Source: an uncultured Saprospiraceae bacterium
Lineage (GTDB): Bacteria; Bacteroidota; Bacteroidia; Chitinophagales; Saprospiraceae
Direction of reading: 5' to 3'
DNA: 49,876 bases
Assembly: GCA_937951615.1 (NCBI GenBank)
Contig: CALFBH010000104.1
Coordinates: 1-49,876 of the forward strand
Each line of letters starts with the position of its first letter. Position 1 is the first letter of the stretch. Positions 35,511 through 44,163 of the stretch are shown one piece after another. Below the pieces are notes generated by a model. The model saw only the letters and a program-made list of their open reading frames with translations. It did no database searches and was not told the origin of the DNA. Made by a program: the position numbers and the translations under genes.

Positions 35511-35709
35511 TTAACCCAAGTTGAATATGTAGCCCCCAAATCTTATCAACGCTGGTCAAAGAAGTTTATAGTGTTTACAAGGTTTATACAATAGTGATTA
35601 TTTTGCAAAGCAAAATACGTCTTTATCAAACTATGTAAACTTCATAAACACTATAAACTACTGGCTGTGAAAATGTAAAATTGGGGGCTACTATTTCAAC
35701 TTGGGTTAA
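35511..35709. repeat. Compound nested palindrome with ATTTTGC-AAA-GCAAAAT centre
   Basis: Outer arms 35511-35539 and 35681-35709 pair 26 of 29 (TTAACCCAAGTTGAA, GTAGCCCCCAA). Inner arms GTTTATAGTGTTTA at 35564-35577 and 35645-35658 pair 14 of 14. The centre at 35600-35616 is ATTTTGCAAAGCAAAAT. Confidence 0.92.
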
Positions 35710-35800
35710 GATGAATGATGAACATTTAGGAAGGAAGAAATGTCAAGTACAACTGGAATACTGAGGTGAATTGGATGGCAAAATACTTCTAAATTCGGTG

Positions 35801-35855
35801 TTCAATATTCGTTATTCGATATTCAAAAAATATACCATTTTATTTAGTGCCGAAG
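35801..35855. repeat. TTCGATATTCG / TTTAGTGCCGAA dispersed repeat
   Basis: TTTATTTAGTGCCGAA is present here and as its exact reverse complement at 46257-46272, and both are followed at the same side by ATTCGATATTC-type words. Confidence 0.65.
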
Positions 35856-36076
35856 ATTGTGTCATAAAAGAGAAGGGTTAGGCGCTTTCGCCCAACCCTG
35901 TCCACTAAATACAAGCATGATTTTATGATTTCCAGCTACAGAGCAGCCAGTATCTTATCTTTGGGCTTTTCTTAAAATGGAGGAGATAGTATTTAATGAG
36001 ACACCATCTCCTCACAACCTCTATGAAAAGTTTACATTAAGTATGAAAAGCCTTTTTTTCTAAATTTAGAGTAGGC

Positions 36077-36108
36077 GTACTCCGGGAAAAATCCCGAAGT
36101 ACTATTTT
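36077..36108 (+). terminator. Terminator-like hairpin in the long spacer
   Basis: GTACTCCGGGA and TCCCGAAGTAC pair with one mismatch, then TATTTTTTAT. No upstream gene is identified, so it might end an unannotated RNA. Confidence 0.4.
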
Positions 36109-36734
36109 TTATAAGTCAACCAAAACTTGAAAAATGCCTACCCTTTTTCCTGCTGAGTGAATAGTATCGGAAACATAGTTCTATTGTTCTCAGGTTCACA
36201 GGACTGTTTTTTCAGGGCAATTTGACCGGAGATTAGTCATTGCGGGGACAATGACCAATCGCCAGTCGGTTTTTGAGGGATTAAGGTTTTTTGAGGTTAG
36301 CTTTTTTGGAGCTAATCATTGTCTTTTTGTGGTTAATGGTGTACTTCATAAGTGTTTGATAGTACAAAGGTATATTAAGAAGGAGAGGTGTGCAGGCAGC
36401 TTTTTTGCAATATTTACAACTGTAATATCCTTAAAAACAGGAATTAGGCTGTGAATTTGAATGGATATAGCTTGCCGCAATTTATGTTCAAGTAGTTGAT
36501 GTACAGTGTTTTGTGCCAGTATTTACAACTATTCAATATCAAACCACTTTTTACCCAGATTTACATATAATCAAGGAAATATTTTTCTAAAAAAAATAAA
36601 AAAAGTGCTAAAAAGGCTTGTTTTACACAAAAAAACCTTAAAAATGAGCAGTCATTTGGCAGATACAGTTCCTTACATCGTTTGTAAACTCATTTATTTT
36701 TTGGAAATTTGTACGAACCAAAACAAGTATTGCC

Positions 36735-38234
36735 ATGCCTAGGGACGACCTGCAAGAACTAATCAGTACGCTTTCTTCAGCGGAAAAACGCTATTATACC
36801 AATGCCAAAGGAGGAGAAGGGTATAATGCGGTGATATTTGAGACCATAAAAGGAATGGAGGAATATGATAGAGAAGCACTGATTAAAAAACTCAAGAACC
36901 CCAAATTAGTGAAAAATCTCGCCAAGTATAAAAGCGATACCTATAATGATATTTTAAGAGAACTTCGTGCCTATAGAGAGGACAAGTATAAGTCTGTAGA
37001 TATTCGACTAAAAGTATGGCTGACAAATGCCGACTTACTCATTGAACGCGGTTTGTATAAACGGGCAGATGATTTTATCAAAAAAGCAAAAGAATTAGCG
37101 ACCAAGTACGATAAATTCCTCACCCTAATGGAGGTGATTGCAAAAGAAGAAGAGCTTGTCAGAAAATTGAATCACAAAGACTTGTTGAAAAAAAGAGAAG
37201 AACTGTCCAGAGAGAAAAACAGAGCATTAAAAATCATTAATGACGAACAGCGTTATAACGATATTTCGTATGCGCTGTATGCCGTATTTCAGGGTAGGCG
37301 AGGCGGCAACGGTGAAAGCCTGAAAAATAAACTAGATGCTATTATTGATGACGAAATAATGCAGGATAAAACAAGAGCGGTTTCTTTTGCTTCTCAATAC
37401 CGTTATCCTCAGATACAAGCTACTTACCATCTTTTACTGGGCGAAAAAGAGCAGGCACATCAACATTATGTACAAGTTATTGAATGTTGGAATAAGCATG
37501 TTCATCAGCGTGATGAATATACAGAGATTTATGTCGGACATTATTTTAATTATCTCAACAGCCTCATTCGTACTGGAAGGCATGAAGAATACGAAGCAGC
37601 AATGCAGTGGGGCAAAGAAGAAATTAAATCAAAAAACATACATGAGCAATTGATGGTCTTTCAAAGACTGAGTTATTCAGAACTGTTCTATCACATGAAC
37701 AAGGGAAATGTTGAACGTTTTGTTGAGCTAATGGATGAAGCAGATCAAAAATTGAAAAAATACGAAGGACAACTTATCATTCCGACTCACCAGGCTTTTC
37801 AGAATACCAAGGCGCAGATTTTATTTTTCAGACAAAAATATAGGGAGGCACGCAGAGTGCTTCACGACATTACAGGCAATAAGGATATTAGTCGGATAGA
37901 AATTAAATGTTGTGCCTGGATACTTTTGCTTGCTATTGCCTGTGAAACAGAAGATGATAATTTTGCTAATATACACCGATCAGCCAGTCGATATTTTAGA
38001 AAACTGGACAAAGAGGGGGCTTTAAATGATTTTTACAAACTATGCCACAAAAAATTGCAACAACTGGATAGAGCACCAATCGGCGACCGGAAAACAATCC
38101 GACAGGAATTTAAGGACGCTCTACTCGCTCTGCCACAGAAGGCAACAGTAGGACTGGATGAAATGCTGATCTGGCTGGAAGCTCTGGTGAGCTGCCGCTC
38201 TATGTTGGAGGTGTTGAAAGAGTGGGAGCGGTAG
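36735..38234 (+). CDS. Helical TPR-like cytosolic protein of unknown function
   Basis: 499 residues, highly charged, no signal or membrane segment. Repeated helical pairs resemble TPR units: LTNADLLIERGLYKRADDFIKKAKELATKYDKFLTLME, and AKAQILFF-like helix NTKAQILFFRQKYREARRVLHD. The N-terminus (LISTLSSAEKRYYTNAKGG) recurs in Bacteroidota hypothetical proteins as far as pattern memory goes, but no family name can be given. It stands alone between a long spacer and the ECF sigma gene at 38356. Confidence 0.85.
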   Translation: MPRDDLQELISTLSSAEKRYYTNAKGGEGYNAVIFETIKGMEEYDREALIKKLKNPKLVKNLAKYKSDTYNDILRELRAYREDKYKSVDIRLKVWLTNADLLIERGLYKRADDFIKKAKELATKYDKFLTLMEVIAKEEELVRKLNHKDLLKKREELSREKNRALKIINDEQRYNDISYALYAVFQGRRGGNGESLKNKLDAIIDDEIMQDKTRAVSFASQYRYPQIQATYHLLLGEKEQAHQHYVQVIECWNKHVHQRDEYTEIYVGHYFNYLNSLIRTGRHEEYEAAMQWGKEEIKSKNIHEQLMVFQRLSYSELFYHMNKGNVERFVELMDEADQKLKKYEGQLIIPTHQAFQNTKAQILFFRQKYREARRVLHDITGNKDISRIEIKCCAWILLLAIACETEDDNFANIHRSASRYFRKLDKEGALNDFYKLCHKKLQQLDRAPIGDRKTIRQEFKDALLALPQKATVGLDEMLIWLEALVSCRSMLEVLKEWER

Positions 38235-38262
38235 GAAATGCGAATTGTATTCTGAAATAAAA

Positions 38263-38292
38263 TGTGACCGATTCAGAAATTTGTGTTTCTAT
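38263..38292 (+). promoter_or_regulatory. ECF-type promoter of the sigma gene at 38356
   Basis: TGTGACCGATT-N11-GTTTCTAT is identical in both blocks and in spacing to the one at 39151-39180 before the MscS gene. The -35/-10 spacing suits an ECF sigma factor and implies autoregulation. Confidence 0.7.
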
Positions 38293-38355
38293 CATATCAA
38301 ACAGTTTATCAAACACCTTTTTTAACGTGTTCTAAGGTGATATTGCGCTAACACT

Positions 38356-38928
38356 TTGGAGACTTCGGACCACATATCAGACAAGAAAATTGTCGAGCAA
38401 ATTATTGCTACGGGAGATATGGAATTATTCCATATCCTCTATGACCGATACGTCGACAAAGTGTACCGCAAATGTTTACTTTTGACGAAGGACAAAGAAG
38501 TATCTAAAGATTTGACCCATGACATTCTGATTAAGGTCTTTTTGAACCTGTCAAAACTAAAAAAAATCACCAATTTTTCATTATGGGTACACTCGATTAC
38601 CTATAATCATTGTATAGATTATTTAAGGCGTAAGAATAAAATTAAGCACGAAGATTACGACGAAGCATTATTTGAAAACATCACAGAAGAGGAGATAGAG
38701 CGGGAGCAGCAGGAACTAAAAGAGCTGCGACTATCCGAACTTGAAGTTGTCTTTGAACAACTCAATCAGGAAGAACGCCTTATTTTGCTGATGCGTTATA
38801 AAGATGGGCTTTCTATTAAAGCGATTGCAAAAGCCTTTGGTGTAGGAGAAAGTGCTGTAAAAATGCGCCTGAAACGCTCCAGAGATCATCTGGCAGCATT
38901 GTTAACCAAAATCAACTCCCAGGCATGA
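38356..38928 (+). CDS. ECF RNA polymerase sigma factor with TTG start
   Basis: 190 residues. The start is taken at TTG 38356; the first in-frame ATG (38419, MELFHILYDRY) would remove the first helix of region 2. Region 2: YDRYVDKVYRKCLLLTKDKE, LTHDILIKVFLNLSKLKK, FSLWVHSITYNHCIDYLR. Region 4: LNQEERLILLMRYKDGLSIKAIAKAFGVGESAVKMRLKRSRD. It overlaps the next gene by ATGA. The promoter at 38263 is duplicated before the MscS gene, suggesting that this factor drives both. Confidence 0.92.
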   Translation: METSDHISDKKIVEQIIATGDMELFHILYDRYVDKVYRKCLLLTKDKEVSKDLTHDILIKVFLNLSKLKKITNFSLWVHSITYNHCIDYLRRKNKIKHEDYDEALFENITEEEIEREQQELKELRLSELEVVFEQLNQEERLILLMRYKDGLSIKAIAKAFGVGESAVKMRLKRSRDHLAALLTKINSQA

Positions 38929-39143
38929 GAGAACAGTTCAAAAAACTGGAACCTAAGGAACATGCACCTGCCGAATTGAAAAAGGAGGTGTTTGACAGTC
39001 TCGAAACATTGAAGCTGATTGCAGATGTTGTCGACCTGTTTACTGCCAAGTTTGTCGTTTCTGAAACAGAATTGACAAGTATGTTCGGTGCTGATTTTGA
39101 GGATATTAGAGATGTTGACAAAAATTTGGAAGAGAAAAAATAA
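38925..39143 (+). CDS. Small protein translationally coupled to the ECF sigma factor
   Basis: 72 residues, not recognised. The start ATG overlaps the sigma stop codon as ATGA, so the two are translationally coupled. The N-terminal half is basic and helical (MREQFKKLEPKEHAPAELKK), the C-terminal half acidic (FGADFEDIRDVDKNLEEKK). There are no cysteines and no membrane segment. Its position suggests a regulator of the sigma factor, such as a non-zinc anti-sigma factor; this is inference. Confidence 0.8.
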   Translation: MREQFKKLEPKEHAPAELKKEVFDSLETLKLIADVVDLFTAKFVVSETELTSMFGADFEDIRDVDKNLEEKK

Positions 39144-39150
39144 AAAATGA

Positions 39151-39180
39151 TGTGACCGATTTTTAGTTCATCGTTTCTAT
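39151..39180 (+). promoter_or_regulatory. ECF-type promoter of the MscS gene
   Basis: TGTGACCGATT, 11 bases, GTTTCTAT; then TATCAAACACC, which also follows the copy at 38263. It lies 21 bases before the MscS start codon. Confidence 0.7.
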
Positions 39181-39200
39181 AATGTAATGTATCAAACACC

Positions 39201-40001
39201 ATGGAAGATTTTAAAATCCCCGAGTTCGCAAAAGAACTCATACCAGGACTCATTAATATAGGCATCGCATTATTGACGCTGCTTGTCGGGTGGATAATTG
39301 CACGGCTGGTATCCGCAGCTATTGTACGCCTGCTTAACGTAATGAATTTTGACAGCATTACCGAAAAAATCCGCATGAGCGAATTTCTCGGCAAAGCGAA
39401 TGTTAAAATAAAGCCTAGCGCAATCATTGGGAAATTTGTGTTTTGGATATTGATGTTGATTGCCTTTGTAATGACTTGTGACAAATTGGGATTGAATGCA
39501 ATCTCAGAGAAAATCAGCGACCTGATTGATTATCTGCCGACACTATTTACGGCGATTATTATTTTCCTGATTGGAATTTATCTAGCTACGTTTATCCGCG
39601 ATTTAATTCGAGGCGCAACGGCGTCGCTTGGCTTATCCGCCGGAAAAATAGTTGGCAATCTGGTCTTTTACTTACTTGTTGTGATGGCAGCCTTAACAGC
39701 GCTAGATCAGGCAGGGGTAGATACAACAGTCATTACTTCAAACATGTTGATTATTATGGGCTCAGTCCTATTGGCAGCAGCCATTTCTTATGGCTTTGCT
39801 TCCAGATATGTATTGTCCAATATATTGGCAGGCTACGCAGGTCGAAGCACATTTGCAAAAGGGCAGATGATAGAAATTGATGGTATTCAGGGCGAAATTA
39901 TTGACATCACCAGTACTTCGGTAATTTTGCAGACCGAAAATGAAAAAGTGGTCATCCCATCACACGACCTGATAACCACTAAAGTAAAAATATTGAAATA
40001 A
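39201..40001 (+). CDS. MscS-family mechanosensitive channel (small, TM-helix type)
   Basis: 266 residues. Membrane helices at about 13-40 (LINIGIALLTLLVGWIIARL), 75-95, 113-135 (TLFTAIIIFLIGIYLATFI), 150-170 and 185-205, then the MscS beta domain (FAKGQMIEIDGIQGEIIDITSTSVILQTENEK, VVIPSHDLITTKVK). The repeated 'conserved TM helix' segments at the N-terminus and the short C-terminus match small MscS-like proteins. Role: pressure-release channel in the inner membrane. Its promoter copies that of the ECF sigma operon, so it is a likely target of that sigma factor. A terminator follows at 40065. Confidence 0.9.
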   Translation: MEDFKIPEFAKELIPGLINIGIALLTLLVGWIIARLVSAAIVRLLNVMNFDSITEKIRMSEFLGKANVKIKPSAIIGKFVFWILMLIAFVMTCDKLGLNAISEKISDLIDYLPTLFTAIIIFLIGIYLATFIRDLIRGATASLGLSAGKIVGNLVFYLLVVMAALTALDQAGVDTTVITSNMLIIMGSVLLAAAISYGFASRYVLSNILAGYAGRSTFAKGQMIEIDGIQGEIIDITSTSVILQTENEKVVIPSHDLITTKVKILK

Positions 40002-40064
40002 GTTTCAGTTGCACCGCTGAGCTTATTGTATAAAGATTTTTCCATAAACCGGGTGTTTGATAAC

Positions 40065-40104
40065 CTGGGGTTGTTTAGCCTTTGGCGGCGGCCCCAGTTT
40101 TTTT
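40065..40104 (+). terminator. Terminator of the MscS gene
   Basis: CTGGGG and CCCCAG enclose a loop with a GCC-TTT-GGC inner stem, followed by seven T. Confidence 0.8.
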
Positions 40105-40136
40105 GGCTGCATCTAACTAACTAATTCATATATTTT

Positions 40137-40160
40137 TAATCAACAAAAGAGTTGATTAAC
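40137..40160. promoter_or_regulatory. Inverted repeat TTAATCAAC-N6-GTTGATTAA
   Basis: A perfect 9-bp dyad about 140 bases upstream of the next gene. It could be an operator; no partner is known. Confidence 0.3.
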
Positions 40161-40296
40161 ACGACTACACACTTGAGAGAACGCAAAATTTAGTAAAAAA
40201 CTAAATCAAAGAACATCTACTATTCAATTTCTCTATACTGAGCGAACATGAAGCACATTATTTATCAGTAAATGGGAAAAAACGTCTCGACAAACC

Positions 40297-41490
40297 ATGA
40301 AAAGAATAATTATGATGACCTCGCTCCTGCTTGCTCTATGCGTAGGAACGACCTTCTCTCAATTAGAAACTGTCCGATTTGATTATGAGAAATCTTATTT
40401 CAATGAAGGACAACCTTTGCCGTCTGAATCCAACCAGTTGTTTACAGGTGCGATTAGCGACATGGTCAGTGAGGTAGAAATCAATATTTTTTCTGCTAAA
40501 GGAAAAGCTGACCGAGCCCCTTTGTATAATGTCACCTGGAGAAAACCGCACAACAAAATCGGAGGAGAATTTGCGATGCCGGTGAATTTTAAATTCAGGG
40601 CTTCCAGCGAATACGACGTTAGAATAGACTACTACAGAGCCGTCAGCGAAAAAGAAAGAGCTGAAATTAAAAAAACCATGTACCGCAACATGGATGCCTA
40701 TATCAATACTGCTTTCCAGACCGGAAAAAATAAGATGAAACTAACCAAGAAGGACAAGCAGATTGTACGCGACATGAATCAGATTGTCGAAAATGGTATG
40801 GCATATTATCGCAATAGTACCAATATTGATTTCAACGGATTCTCGGATATTGTACGCGATAAATTACGCCAGGTTCAGAACGAAAACCTGAAAACTGGCC
40901 AGCGGATTGTGACGGATGCAGCTAGTAAGCAGGAAGCACGAGCAACTTACCGAGAGCAACTCCTCCGCGAACTCAAAGAAATGGCGCATGGCGAAATGGA
41001 GGCTTTATTGAATACCAATATTTCGGTACTCAACGAGAGTCGCTATGTCGAAGATTATCCAACAAAGAAAGCCCTCAATATCATTTCGATCAATGGAGGT
41101 TATGGCGGTGTATTTATGTCTGGTATTGATAGCATTGATATTGGTACTAGCCCTTATGTCGGTTTTTCATTCCCACTTGGTAAAAAGAGTATGGCCGCTC
41201 CGTTTTGGAGTAATACCTCTATGAACGTAGGGGTCTTTATCAATAATTTTAAGGACGATTCTGGTGTAGAATTAACTGGTCCTATCTTCAAAAGACCCTA
41301 TTATGTGGGACTGGGATACAAAGTATTTCGCTTTGTACGTGTCAATGCAGGGGCTACATTTTTGGAGGATATTTCTACAGCTGGGGTGAATGGAATTAAT
41401 GACCTGACAGGCCTTGGAGATCGGGTCGTGATACGTCCCATGATCGGCATTAGTGCCGAAATTAAACTTTGGACTTCTCTTGCAGAGTAA
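40297..41490 (+). CDS. Secreted envelope protein of unknown function
   Basis: 397 residues. Signal peptide MKRIIMMTSLLLALCVGTTFSQ. The middle (about 110-250) is helical and charged. The C-terminal third has alternating aromatic/glycine strands (NIISINGGYGGVFMSG, SPYVGFSFPLGKK, PYYVGLGYKVFRFVRVNAGATF) like a small outer-membrane beta barrel, though the final residue is not aromatic. It lies between the MscS gene and an OmpA protein, all on the plus strand. Role not recognised; an envelope location is the firm part. Confidence 0.8.
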   Translation: MKRIIMMTSLLLALCVGTTFSQLETVRFDYEKSYFNEGQPLPSESNQLFTGAISDMVSEVEINIFSAKGKADRAPLYNVTWRKPHNKIGGEFAMPVNFKFRASSEYDVRIDYYRAVSEKERAEIKKTMYRNMDAYINTAFQTGKNKMKLTKKDKQIVRDMNQIVENGMAYYRNSTNIDFNGFSDIVRDKLRQVQNENLKTGQRIVTDAASKQEARATYREQLLRELKEMAHGEMEALLNTNISVLNESRYVEDYPTKKALNIISINGGYGGVFMSGIDSIDIGTSPYVGFSFPLGKKSMAAPFWSNTSMNVGVFINNFKDDSGVELTGPIFKRPYYVGLGYKVFRFVRVNAGATFLEDISTAGVNGINDLTGLGDRVVIRPMIGISAEIKLWTSLAE

Positions 41491-41548
41491 GGGGGTTTCT
41501 CGAGTTTAAGATTACATTTCTTATTGGATTTGGTTTTTCTTCTTTTTT

Positions 41549-41587
41549 AGCGAAGCGGCATTGACCTTTCGGGGTCAATGTTTCGCT
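41549..41587 (+). promoter_or_regulatory. Hairpin covering the first ATG of the OmpA gene
   Basis: AGCGAA...CATTGACC pairs with GGTCAATG...TTCGCT. The ATG at 41578 lies in the 3' arm. Without a T-run after it, this looks like a 5' leader structure rather than a terminator. Confidence 0.4.
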
Positions 41588-43953
41588 TCAATTTCCTTAA
41601 AATAATTATCGTGAAAACCTTATATACAAATATACTTATCGTGCTTTTTCTGTTTACGACCCAGCAGATTTTTGCGCAACAAGATAAATACAACTGGCGT
41701 ATTGGTGCGCATTCAGGCATCATGTCTTATTATGGTGACTTGAGCAGCCAGTATTTTGAAACGAATCGCCAAACCTTAAAACTCACAAAAAACCTAGACT
41801 TCCTGACCCATGGAATTTCTATAGAAAAAAGCTTTTCTCCTGTCTGGAGTTTTCGTTTAAGTGGTAGTTACGGACAGTTTATTGCTGAAGACCGTTCGAT
41901 TAACTTCAAAAATGAATTACTAACGGATGATGAAAACTCCAGGAGAGCTTTGAATGTCAAAACAAATATTATTGATGGCGGACTGATGCTGACGCGTTAT
42001 TTTGGTAAAAAAACATTTATCTCTCCGTACATCACGCTTGGAGCAGGTTATACTTTTTTCGAAACCAATGCAGATTTATTTGATGCCAATGGCAAGCAAT
42101 ATCATTATTGGTCAGACCAGACCGTGCGAGATATTGCTGAAGATGCTCCAGATGCTTTTAATGCCAATGAAATTGAGCGCGATTATGATTATGAAACAGC
42201 ACTCAATGGATTACTTACAGAAGGTGTTGATTATGAAACACAGACGTTCAGCTTTCCTGTAGGTATTGGTTTGAAATTTCGCCTCTCTTCACGCCTGAAT
42301 CTGAATCTCGAAACTGTCAGCCGTTATACTTTGACCGATTATCTTGATGATGTCAGTGGAACATATCTCGAAACCTACGACAATGCACTCCAACAACATG
42401 CTGCCGTTCCTGGCGAACGTCTTGCGGGCAATTACAGAGGTCGGGAAGATGATAAACTGAACGATATTTATTCCTATTCTTCTATTTCTTTACATTATAA
42501 TTTTGGTAGAAAAAAAGAAAGCTTTCGCGCACCATTCGTCTATGTCAATCCACTAGACTCGGTAGCCGTAGCTGCTGAAGTCGTCAAGGACAGCACAGGT
42601 TGGACAAACCCTTTACTCAGTGTTCCTGTTTATGCCGAAAAAGAAGCAGTAAGTCAAGCACCCCTAGCTGAAACAGCAACTACAACATCCCCGCCTGAAA
42701 CAGTAAATCAAACACCAACATTAGCTGTAACAGTAGAAGAGCGCGAAAAATCGGATGATGAAATATATCAGGAAGTCGCGGCACTAAAAGACGAAATCAA
42801 AACACTAAAAGGAAGTCTGACATCCCCGGAAGCAAGTCAGACATCCCTGCCTGAAATAGTAAGCCTCAGCGAAGAGGTGAAAAAAATGGAGTCCGAAATC
42901 GAGGCTTATGAAGCAGAAATTAAAAAACTAAAAGGTGAGTTAAGTAGCCTTCCTCCACAAGACCGAGACTACCGCGATGTGAAAATCGAAGAATTGGAAG
43001 CAGAGATTGAAAAACTGCGTGATACAAAATCCACAGAGAACAATAAGGAAATCACTGACCTGAAAACAGAAATTAAAAAATTGAATGAGAGTCAGGTCAA
43101 AACACCACAAGAGCGCGACGAGCGAGATATTGCCGTACAGAAAATGCAAAGAGAACTGGATCAGATAAGACAAGAACAAGATCTGCTCATACAGGCAACA
43201 CTGACGGAAAACAATAAAGCCATCAAAGCCAACAGCCAGGGAATTCGCGATATGCGAAAAGACATGCAAGAATTAAAAACGCTGATGATTGCTGGAAATG
43301 TAGCACAAACGTCACAATTGCAGGGTAAAACAAACAGCAGCAATGAAGAAGTAGAAAGCCTACGCAGACAACTAGCATTGATGGAAGCCAAATTGAATGC
43401 CGGCAACAACTCAGCTCCAGACAATACCGATGTACTGATTGAAATGAACAAACAATTGACCGCTTTACAACAGGAAGTCAATGCACTACGCAATAGACCT
43501 GTACAAACTGTAGTCGCGCCTGCCCCTGTCGCAAGCACACCTGTGATGACTACACCTGCGCCAGTTATTACTAGGACTCCAGCACCGACCATTATTTACT
43601 CCAATACAAGTACTGCAAAAGACGCGATTATTGGTTTTGAGAAAACAAATGTTTATTTTGAGGTCAATTCACAAGCAGTAAAAACAGAATTTAACGAGCG
43701 ACTCAATCGGATTGCAGATTTGGCAAGTCGGTATGCAGAAGTCGTCATTACGATAAATGGATATGCTGACAAAGGAGGCAACTCCGATCACAACCTCATG
43801 CTTTCGAGGAAAAGAGCAGAGGCAGTGAAGGCATATCTGTTGCAACGTGGTACAAACCCAGCTCAACTTTCCACACAGTTTTTTGGCTCCGGTATCTCTA
43901 CAGAGGTATCATCCTTTGACCGACGTGTGGAGATTCAACTTTTGGTCCAGTAA
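41578..43953 (+). CDS. OmpA-family outer-membrane protein with barrel, coiled coil and peptidoglycan domain
   Basis: 791 residues. A signal peptide is present but the start is uncertain: an ATG at 41578 or a GTG at 41611, which gives the shorter signal VKTLYTNILIVLFLFTTQQIFAQ. Residues ~40-310 look like an outer-membrane barrel (GAHSGIMSYYGDLSSQYFET, SPVWSFRLSGSYGQF, ISLHYNFGRK). Then a T/P-rich linker, a long coiled coil (about 385-640; EEVKKMESEIEAYEAEIKKL) and a second proline linker. The C-terminal OmpA domain (about 685-790) reads VYFEVNSQAVKTEF, INGYADKGGNSDHNLMLS and RKRAEAVKAYLLQRG. It should bridge the outer membrane and peptidoglycan. Confidence 0.88.
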   Translation: MFRFNFLKIIIVKTLYTNILIVLFLFTTQQIFAQQDKYNWRIGAHSGIMSYYGDLSSQYFETNRQTLKLTKNLDFLTHGISIEKSFSPVWSFRLSGSYGQFIAEDRSINFKNELLTDDENSRRALNVKTNIIDGGLMLTRYFGKKTFISPYITLGAGYTFFETNADLFDANGKQYHYWSDQTVRDIAEDAPDAFNANEIERDYDYETALNGLLTEGVDYETQTFSFPVGIGLKFRLSSRLNLNLETVSRYTLTDYLDDVSGTYLETYDNALQQHAAVPGERLAGNYRGREDDKLNDIYSYSSISLHYNFGRKKESFRAPFVYVNPLDSVAVAAEVVKDSTGWTNPLLSVPVYAEKEAVSQAPLAETATTTSPPETVNQTPTLAVTVEEREKSDDEIYQEVAALKDEIKTLKGSLTSPEASQTSLPEIVSLSEEVKKMESEIEAYEAEIKKLKGELSSLPPQDRDYRDVKIEELEAEIEKLRDTKSTENNKEITDLKTEIKKLNESQVKTPQERDERDIAVQKMQRELDQIRQEQDLLIQATLTENNKAIKANSQGIRDMRKDMQELKTLMIAGNVAQTSQLQGKTNSSNEEVESLRRQLALMEAKLNAGNNSAPDNTDVLIEMNKQLTALQQEVNALRNRPVQTVVAPAPVASTPVMTTPAPVITRTPAPTIIYSNTSTAKDAIIGFEKTNVYFEVNSQAVKTEFNERLNRIADLASRYAEVVITINGYADKGGNSDHNLMLSRKRAEAVKAYLLQRGTNPAQLSTQFFGSGISTEVSSFDRRVEIQLLVQ

Positions 43954-44057
43954 GAATTTACTCTACGAATACTTACAGGCAGGCCATCTAAGCCTATGGA
44001 GCAGTTCATTTAATACTGATTATGTTTTTTGAATTGAAATCAATGTACCACGAAAAA

Positions 44058-44105
44058 AACCGCCCTTTCCAAGTCTTTTGACCTGGAAGGGCGGTTACTT
44101 TTTAG
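44058..44105. terminator. Strong hairpin terminator, probably bidirectional
   Basis: AACCGCCCTTTCCA pairs with TGGAAGGGCGGTT around a short loop, followed by ACTTTTT; an A-run precedes it. It lies between the convergent OmpA and response regulator genes. Confidence 0.85.
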
Positions 44106-44163
44106 GGAATCCCTGTTCTGTCATCCCGTTCTATTTAGAATTTGTTGTGTTGTTGTGCGTATT

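Larger units (their letters stand above)
35333..36734. other. 1.4-kb spacer rich in nested palindromes, no gene recognised
   Basis: Holds the terminator above, a perfect 17-bp stem at 35443-35479, the compound palindrome at 35511-35709, TTCGATATTCG words, AGGGTTAGGCG/CGCCCAACCCT at 35874-35899, GGAGGAGAT/ATCTCCTC near 35976-36014 and a terminator-like hairpin at 36077-36108. Short open frames here lack convincing composition. Confidence 0.6.

Noticed and set aside
36251-36742. Open frames of 67 and 78 residues in the long spacer
   Set aside because: Low-complexity aromatic-rich translations without signals or context; not supported as genes.
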